DNA from: Curvibacter sp. AEP1-3
GTDB taxonomy: Bacteria; Pseudomonadota; Gammaproteobacteria; Burkholderiales; Burkholderiaceae_C
NCBI RefSeq assembly: GCF_002163715.1
Contig: NZ_CP015698.1
Span: forward strand, 62,001 to 126,000
Direction of reading: 5' to 3'
Length of the DNA: 64,000 bases
Part shown: one piece after another, positions 59,232 through 64,000 of the stretch
Numbering within the stretch: position 1 is the first letter of the stretch
Layout of the letters: each line of letters begins with the position of its first letter
Notes under the pieces: generated by a model
The model's input: the letters and a program-made list of their open reading frames with translations, nothing else
The model's database searches: none
What the model was told of the DNA's origin: nothing
Position numbers and translations under genes: made by a program

Positions 59232-61088
59232 ATGGCGCTTCTGCAAATTTCTGAACCTGGGCAATCTCCCAATCCCCACGAGCGCCGCATCGCTGTCGGT
59301 ATCGATCTCGGGACGACGCATTCCTTGGTGGCCGCTGTACGCAACGGCGTGTCGGAGTGCTTGCCGGACGCAGAGGGGCGTGTGGTGTTGCCCAGTGTGG
59401 TGCGCTACCTGGATGCAGACCGCAGGCAAATCGGATTTGACGCGCTTGCCAGCCAGACCACAGACCCCGGCAACACTATTGCCTCGGTGAAACGTCTGAT
59501 GGGCCGCGGCGTAGCGGATGTGGCGCATATCGAAAAACTCCCCTATGCGCTGGTCGATGAGCCGGGCATGGCCCGCATCCGCACCATTGCCGGCATCAAA
59601 AGCCCGGTAGAAATCAGCGCGGAGATTTTGGCCACTTTGCGATTCCGGGCGGAAGACAGCTTCAATGATGACATTTTTGGTGCGGTGATCACCGTACCTG
59701 CGTATTTTGATGATGCGCAGCGCCAAGCGACCAAAGACGCAGCCCAGCTGGCGGGTCTCAATGTCCTGAGGCTTATCAATGAGCCGACGGCGGCTGCCAT
59801 TGCCTACGGTTTGGACAACGCAGCAGAAGGTGTCTACGCCATCTATGACCTGGGGGGGGGCACATTCGATATCTCCATTCTTCGTTTGTCCCAAGGTGTA
59901 TTTGAAGTGCTCTCCACGGGAGGCGACTCCGCCTTGGGGGGTGACGACTATGACCGAGCGCTGGCTGAAGCCATTCTTGTTCGTAGCGGCTTGAGTGCTG
60001 ATACAGCGGAAGACCAGGCAGTGCTGATGGCCGCGGCGCGGGCATGCAAGGAAGCCTTGTCTGACGAGGACATTGCCACTGTGGAAGTGGAGCTGTCCGG
60101 CGGCGAGATCGACTTGTCATTGAATCGCGAAGAGTTTGAAGCAGCTACGCAGTCACTCACAGCCCGTACCTTGCAAGCGGTGCGCAAGGCGCTGCGTGAT
60201 GCAGGTTTGGGCAAAGAAGAAGTCAAAGGCGTCGTTCTGGTTGGTGGCTCGACCCGCATGCCGCAGATCAAGCACGCAGTGGGCGCATTTTTCGGCCAGG
60301 AGCCCCTGACCAATTTGAATCCGGACGAGGTGGTCGCTTTGGGTGCCGCCATCCAGGCGAATCAACTGGCGGGCAATAACCCGTCCGGTGAACTGCTTTT
60401 GCTTGATGTGATCCCTCTGTCGCTCGGTGTAGAGACCATGGGCGGTCTGGTGGAGCGCATTGTTCCCCGCAACCAGACCATCCCTACGGCCATGGCCCAG
60501 GATTTCACGACCTACAAAGATGGCCAAACAGCGCTGGCTTTGCATGTAGTCCAGGGCGAGCGGGATTTGGTCGCGGATTGCCGCAGCCTGGCCCGCTTTG
60601 AATTGCGTGGCATTCCCCCCATGGCGGCTGGCGCAGCCCGTATCCGGGTGACCTTCACGGTGGATGCGGATGGTTTGCTGAATGTGTCTGCCAAAGAGCA
60701 GGTCAGTGGCGTGGAGGCACGCATTGACGTGAAGCCTTCTTATGGTCTGACGGATGACCAGATCGCTGCCATGCTCAAAGACAGCTTCAGCACGGCCGAG
60801 GCTGACATGCGTGCCCGCGCACTGGTGGAGGCGAGGGTAGATGCCGACCGTTTGTTGCTGGCCACGCGCAGTGCGTTGGACATTGACGGTGACTTGTTGG
60901 ACGAGACTGAGCGCGCATCGGTGGACCAAGCCATGCTCCATTTGACGCAAACCATTGCAGCGACAGAACCTGCCGTCATTGAAGCGGCAGTGAAAGCCCT
61001 TGCCGATGTGACGGAGCCTTTTGCGGCCATGCGCATGAATCGCGGGATTACCAAAGCGTTGGCTGGCAAAAACATCGAATCCATCTGA
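59232..61088 (+). CDS. hscA: Fe-S assembly chaperone HscA (Hsp70)
   Basis: A 618-residue Hsp70 dedicated to IscU. The ATPase domain has [77 protein letters not shown] and [20 protein letters not shown]. The substrate domain begins near [20 protein letters not shown]. Length agrees with E. coli HscA (616). A G run at 59850-59858 in the DLGGG codons is in frame. It is followed by the ferredoxin gene. Confidence 0.97.
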   Translation: MALLQISEPGQSPNPHERRIAVGIDLGTTHSLVAAVRNGVSECLPDAEGRVVLPSVVRYLDADRRQIGFDALASQTTDPGNTIASVKRLMGRGVADVAHIEKLPYALVDEPGMARIRTIAGIKSPVEISAEILATLRFRAEDSFNDDIFGAVITVPAYFDDAQRQATKDAAQLAGLNVLRLINEPTAAAIAYGLDNAAEGVYAIYDLGGGTFDISILRLSQGVFEVLSTGGDSALGGDDYDRALAEAILVRSGLSADTAEDQAVLMAAARACKEALSDEDIATVEVELSGGEIDLSLNREEFEAATQSLTARTLQAVRKALRDAGLGKEEVKGVVLVGGSTRMPQIKHAVGAFFGQEPLTNLNPDEVVALGAAIQANQLAGNNPSGELLLLDVIPLSLGVETMGGLVERIVPRNQTIPTAMAQDFTTYKDGQTALALHVVQGERDLVADCRSLARFELRGIPPMAAGAARIRVTFTVDADGLLNVSAKEQVSGVEARIDVKPSYGLTDDQIAAMLKDSFSTAEADMRARALVEARVDADRLLLATRSALDIDGDLLDETERASVDQAMLHLTQTIAATEPAVIEAAVKALADVTEPFAAMRMNRGITKALAGKNIESI

Positions 61089-61102
61089 ACGAATTGACCC
61101 CT

Positions 61103-61441
61103 ATGCCTATCATCAAGATCCTTCCACACCCAGAGTACTGCCCGGACGGCGCGGAAGTGAAAGCCGCACCAGGCACTTCCATTTGTGAAGCGCTGCTGGA
61201 AAACGGTATCGCTATCGAGCATGCCTGCGACATGAGCTGTGCCTGTACGACCTGCCATGTCATCGTGCGCGAGGGCTTGGGCTCTTTGAATGAAGCCGAA
61301 GAGACAGAAGAAGATCTGCTGGACCGGGCATGGGGCTTGGAGCCCCAATCCCGTCTGAGCTGCCAGGCTTATCTGGCGCAGCAGGATCTGGTGGTGCAGA
61401 TTCCCAAGTACTCGATCAATCACGCCAAAGAGAACCACTGA
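61103..61441 (+). CDS. fdx: [2Fe-2S] ferredoxin of the isc cluster
   Basis: From ATG 61103 the protein has 112 residues. It is an adrenodoxin-type ferredoxin that supplies electrons for cluster assembly. The four ligands are in EHACDMSCACTTCHVIVREG and LSCQAYLAQQDLVVQIP. A TTG at 61094 is an alternative start, but ATG is preferred. It closes the iscRSUA-hscBA-fdx set. Confidence 0.97.
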   Translation: MPIIKILPHPEYCPDGAEVKAAPGTSICEALLENGIAIEHACDMSCACTTCHVIVREGLGSLNEAEETEEDLLDRAWGLEPQSRLSCQAYLAQQDLVVQIPKYSINHAKENH

Positions 61442-61449
61442 GGCCAGCC

Positions 61450-62160
61450 ATGCGCCAAATTGTTCTGGACACGGAAACCACGGGTTTTTACGCAAACCAT
61501 CCGGACAGCCCGGATCGCATGGTGGAAATTGGCTGCGTGGAATTGGTCAACCGCAAGCTGACTGGCAACAACCTCCATTTCTACTTGAACCCGGGGCGGG
61601 ATAGTGACGAGGGAGCGCTGCGTGTCCACGGTTTGACCACACAGTTTCTGAGCGACAAGCCGCGTTTTGAAGAGATTGCACAGCAACTGGTGGACTACGT
61701 TGCCGGCGCTGAAATCATCATTCACAACGCGCCTTTTGACTTGTCATTTCTTGACATGGAACTGGGGCGCACCGGCCGTAAACCCTTCAAGACTTGCGTA
61801 GCAGGCGTGCTGGACACCTTGGTCATGGCCAAGGAAATGTTTCCCGGCAAACGCAACAGCCTGGATGCCTTGTGCGACCGCCTGGAAGTCGACAACTCCG
61901 GCCGCACATTGCACGGCGCTTTGCTGGATGCCGAGTTGCTGGCGGATGTTTACATCAACATGACGCGCGGGCAGGATGCCCTGCTCATGGAGAGCAGTGC
62001 GCCTCAGGAAGCCGGCATTGTGGTCGAGCAGCTCGACTTGCGCAGTATCCAACTCCCGGTGCTCGAAGCCAATGCGCAGGAAATGGCTGCGCACGAGGAT
62101 GTCCTCAGTCAGCTCGACAAATCCAGTGGAGGAAAAACCGTCTGGAAGCTGATGGCCTGA
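61450..62160 (+). CDS. dnaQ: DNA polymerase III epsilon subunit (3'-5' proofreading exonuclease)
   Basis: From ATG 61450 the protein has 236 residues. The DEDDh exonuclease sites are all present: Exo I MRQIVLDTETTGF, Exo II HNAPFDLSFLDMELGR, and Exo III TLHGALLDAELLADVYINM with the catalytic His. DALCDRLEVDNSGR precedes Exo III. The C-terminus (ISQLDKSSGG-like region) binds the polymerase subunit. It begins eight bases after the fdx stop. The tRNA-Val gene follows. Confidence 0.96.
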   Translation: MRQIVLDTETTGFYANHPDSPDRMVEIGCVELVNRKLTGNNLHFYLNPGRDSDEGALRVHGLTTQFLSDKPRFEEIAQQLVDYVAGAEIIIHNAPFDLSFLDMELGRTGRKPFKTCVAGVLDTLVMAKEMFPGKRNSLDALCDRLEVDNSGRTLHGALLDAELLADVYINMTRGQDALLMESSAPQEAGIVVEQLDLRSIQLPVLEANAQEMAAHEDVLSQLDKSSGGKTVWKLMA

Positions 62161-62210
62161 AAATTTGGTATATAATTTGAGGCTTCCTTGATACGGAAAC
62201 AAAGTTTCAA

Positions 62211-62285
62211 GGGCGATTAGCTCAGGGGTAGAGCACTGCATTCACACTGCAGGGGTCACATGTTCGATCCATGTATCGCCCACCA
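62211..62285 (+). tRNA. tRNA-Val (anticodon CAC)
   Basis: A full cloverleaf: acceptor GGGCGAT pairs with ATCGCCC, D-arm GCTC...GAGC, anticodon arm CTGCA-TTCACAC-TGCAG with anticodon CAC, and T-arm around TTCGATC. The CCA end is encoded (62283-62285). A TATAAT box (62171-62176) lies 35 bp upstream and is a likely -10. Confidence 0.95.
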
Positions 62286-62287
62286 AT

Positions 62288-62325
62288 AAAAAGCCTTCTA
62301 AGTTCTGCTTAGAAGGCTTTTTTCT
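62288..62325 (+). terminator. Rho-independent terminator after tRNA-Val
   Basis: A 15-bp perfect stem AAAAAGCCTTCTAAG / CTTAGAAGGCTTTTT with loop TTCTG, followed by more T. The flanking A and T runs let it work in both directions, although the next gene (PilZ) ends 54 bp further on. Confidence 0.95.
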
Positions 62326-62378
62326 TTGCTCTTTCACGTCTGCCTGATGCTGTGCCGGGTCGCCGGCAGAACATTACT

Positions 62379-63068
62379 TCAGCCGGGCGCATTGGGTGAC
62401 GGCTGGGTAAGGTAGTGCAATGCCAGTTTGTCCTCCCGGCTGGGGTTTTTGAAGGCCATACCCGCGATGTAGCTTTCAAGCCCAGGTGGGCGGCTGTGGT
62501 GGCATACCGTCGCGCTGATCTCGAGTGACAAAGGCGCGCCATCGATACGACCTTCCAAACTGAGGCTGAGGGCTGCTCCAACGGCGCCCAGTGGTGTCGC
62601 ACAGCGAACCATGGCGCCTTGCGGGCTGAGGTCCACCAGGATTACGTCACGTTTGTCATCCGATCCTTCCAACTGCACGCGGGCTGGCCAGGACACTTTG
62701 GTGCGCATGGATTGGCGGACCTGTTTGGCATCGACCAGTGCCGGGTAGGCCAGCAGGGCATACGCGAAAGGCTTCTCGAAAGTCTGCAGCACTTTGCTGA
62801 TGAAGGAAAACTCGTGCTGGCCGGTAAAGCCCCGAACGACACACACGTCACCCTGCGTCATTTCGGTTTGGGTCGCGTCCGAGCTTGCGGGGCCCACCAT
62901 TACTCCCTTGCCTTCGATCGCTCCGAAAAACTGGGCTTCAATTTTGGTGGCACCTTCTGCGAGACGCCGGGTCTGCAAAGCCATGCCGGAGCGCAGGCCC
63001 AGCGCCTTGAGCGGTAGTCGCAAAACCGCATCGGCAGGATGGGCAGCGTCGTCGTGGGTGTTGGTCAT
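62379..63068 (-). CDS. PilZ-domain protein (YcgR-like)
   Basis: From ATG 63068 the protein has 229 residues. The N-terminal half (PLKALGLRSGMALQTRRLAE, VVRGFTGQHEFSFISKVLQT) resembles the YcgR N-terminal flagellar-brake domain. The C-terminal PilZ domain has the two c-di-GMP-binding motifs, RQSMR in KQVRQSMRTKVSWPAR and DLSPQGAMV (D-x-S-x-x-G). It probably changes motility or surface behaviour when c-di-GMP rises. The gene follows the alpha/beta hydrolase stop on the same strand only in position: the hydrolase ends 16 bp upstream of its start. Confidence 0.88.
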   Translation of the reverse strand: MTNTHDDAAHPADAVLRLPLKALGLRSGMALQTRRLAEGATKIEAQFFGAIEGKGVMVGPASSDATQTEMTQGDVCVVRGFTGQHEFSFISKVLQTFEKPFAYALLAYPALVDAKQVRQSMRTKVSWPARVQLEGSDDKRDVILVDLSPQGAMVRCATPLGAVGAALSLSLEGRIDGAPLSLEISATVCHHSRPPGLESYIAGMAFKNPSREDKLALHYLTQPSPNAPG

Positions 63069-63084
63069 GGGTATTTCGCCGGTA

Positions 63085-64000
63085 TCACAGGGCGGGTGCT
63101 GGCAATGCTTGTGCCCATTCAATAATCGTCTTCGCCATGGGGGCAACGGCCTTGGGCGCTTTGATGGCGCCCGCCAGCACGTGTTGGCCCTTGGATTCGC
63201 TGTAGTCGACCTGCACCAGTTGTTTGATTTTGGAACTGAAGCGTGCAATCGCTGCCTTGGTTTGCTCGGGCTCAACCGTTTCGTCCGCAGCGCTGTAAAA
63301 CACCAGTACCGGCGTGCTGAAGCGCTCCAATGCGCCTTCGCGCACGCCTTTGACCAGTGCCATCATGGGGAAAAGTGCTTGGGTCGGGTAGCTGCTGGTC
63401 CAGGCATTTGCCTCCGCGTCGCTGGCAGGAGTCCAGTTGCGCTGTTCGCCCAGAATACCGAAGGCAATCTGGTGGCCCCAAGGGCCGTTGATGAGGTCTG
63501 CCCGGGTGTCCTTGGGACCGAAATTGGGCGATACAAACACGTGGCCCGCCACCTGTGCGTTGCGGTCATGGATGCCCAACCAAGTGGACAAAGTCGCTCC
63601 GGTCGAGCAGCTGATGATCAATACCTTTTCGCCCAGTTGCTGACCGATGCGCAGCGCTTCGTCGGCATCTGCCAGCCAGTCTTGTACGGATACCTCGCCC
63701 ATGGCAGCACCGGGAAGACCATGGCCGCTCAGGCGGGTGTAGAACACATTGGCTCCCAGTGCTTTGGCAACCTGTTCGGTCAAAGGGGCAGTTTCCAGAC
63801 GGCTTGCGGAAAAGCCATGGATGTACACCACTGACCAGGGTGTGCGCTGCCCGGCTTCACCTGCCCACACAATGCCTTTCGCATTGCCGGGCTTGATGCC
63901 GTTCATCTTGGCTTCTTGAGCACTGATCCATGTGTCCAGCTCAGTCACGTTTTGGGGCGCTTGCGCGCGTGGCAAAGGGCTATCGGGGCCGAATGCGTTG
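63085..64000 (-). CDS. Alpha/beta hydrolase (5' end cut by window edge)
   Basis: The frame is open to base 64000 without a convincing start: the only candidate inside is TTG at 63975, so the gene very likely begins beyond the window. The visible 305 residues show VVYIHGFSASRLETAPLTEQ (oxyanion HG), LIISCSTGATLSTWLG with the nucleophile Ser in a variant SCSTG elbow, LVFYSAADETVEPEQTK with the acid, and SKGQHVLAGA with the catalytic His. It resembles serine esterase/carboxylesterase-type hydrolases. The PilZ gene follows 16 bp downstream. Confidence 0.85.
   Translation of the reverse strand, partial: NAFGPDSPLPRAQAPQNVTELDTWISAQEAKMNGIKPGNAKGIVWAGEAGQRTPWSVVYIHGFSASRLETAPLTEQVAKALGANVFYTRLSGHGLPGAAMGEVSVQDWLADADEALRIGQQLGEKVLIISCSTGATLSTWLGIHDRNAQVAGHVFVSPNFGPKDTRADLINGPWGHQIAFGILGEQRNWTPASDAEANAWTSSYPTQALFPMMALVKGVREGALERFSTPVLVFYSAADETVEPEQTKAAIARFSSKIKQLVQVDYSESKGQHVLAGAIKAPKAVAPMAKTIIEWAQALPAPAL

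Overview
The window suggests a betaproteobacterium of the order Burkholderiales, most likely Comamonadaceae (Rhodoferax-like). The right half (about 30.7-64 kb) is GC-rich housekeeping sequence: a propionyl-CoA/methylmalonyl-CoA operon, an intracellular PHA depolymerase, uvrB, the full iscRSUA-hscBA-fdx cluster, dnaQ and tRNA-Val(CAC). This genus-level guess rests on gene order and codon style only; no database search was possible.

The left half (1 to about 30.7 kb) is visibly more AT-rich, is full of hypothetical and anti-phage-type genes, and reads as one integrated element. It ends in a tyrosine integrase (29433-30557) next to dusA, whose first codons form the usual attachment core of dusA-specific integrases. 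From the integrase inward come a small hypothetical gene, an AlpA-like regulator, another small gene and a primase/ATPase (26206-28125) in a tight overlapping operon. The cargo follows: a zinc-ribbon protein, a nuclease-helicase (DUF2075-like) coupled to a MazG-like pyrophosphohydrolase, two coupled small genes, a secreted S1/P1 nuclease, an EEP-family hydrolase, an SOS-controlled umuD-umuC-MmcB-like operon, a membrane protein, a TraB-like protein, an AlbA_2/Schlafen-HTH protein, and a large DExH helicase with a lysine/alanine repeat tail paired with a PD-(D/E)xK nuclease. Beyond these lie a decayed IS3-family element, a methyltransferase, and an enlarged McrB with McrC. The far left (1-4.3 kb) holds small secreted proteins, one resembling the Rap1a/Tai immunity family, and a small kinase, interleaved with copies of a short intergenic repeat. 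The other end of the element is not in the window.

The best candidate for an undescribed system is the two-gene helicase-nuclease module at 9919-13933. Its helicase has an internal motif that could be a second nuclease site and a histone-H1-like tail. The DUF2075-MazG pair at 23127-25357 and the SOS-linked umuDC-MmcB-like operon are secondary candidates.

Right half by region: 30.7-33.6 kb dusA, a YflT-like stress protein, a triple-BON protein and an outer-membrane barrel; 33.8-37.3 kb a thioesterase, a secreted Ala-rich protein, and a fatty acid hydroxylase divergent from a LysR regulator; 37.3-45.5 kb a GntR regulator divergent from scpA-meaB-pccB-pccA-epimerase, which converts propionyl-CoA to succinyl-CoA; 45.6-47.9 kb a chemoreceptor with an unusual C-terminal Cache domain; 48-51.4 kb rsxB, phaZ and a zinc-phospholipase-like protein; 51.5-56.1 kb an aminotransferase, a nitronate monooxygenase and uvrB; 56.2-62.3 kb the isc cluster, dnaQ and a tRNA; 62.4-64 kb a PilZ protein and an alpha/beta hydrolase cut by the window edge. 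A dispersed short dyad built around AGCTAT...ATAGCT occurs at least five times in this half, partly inside coding sequence.
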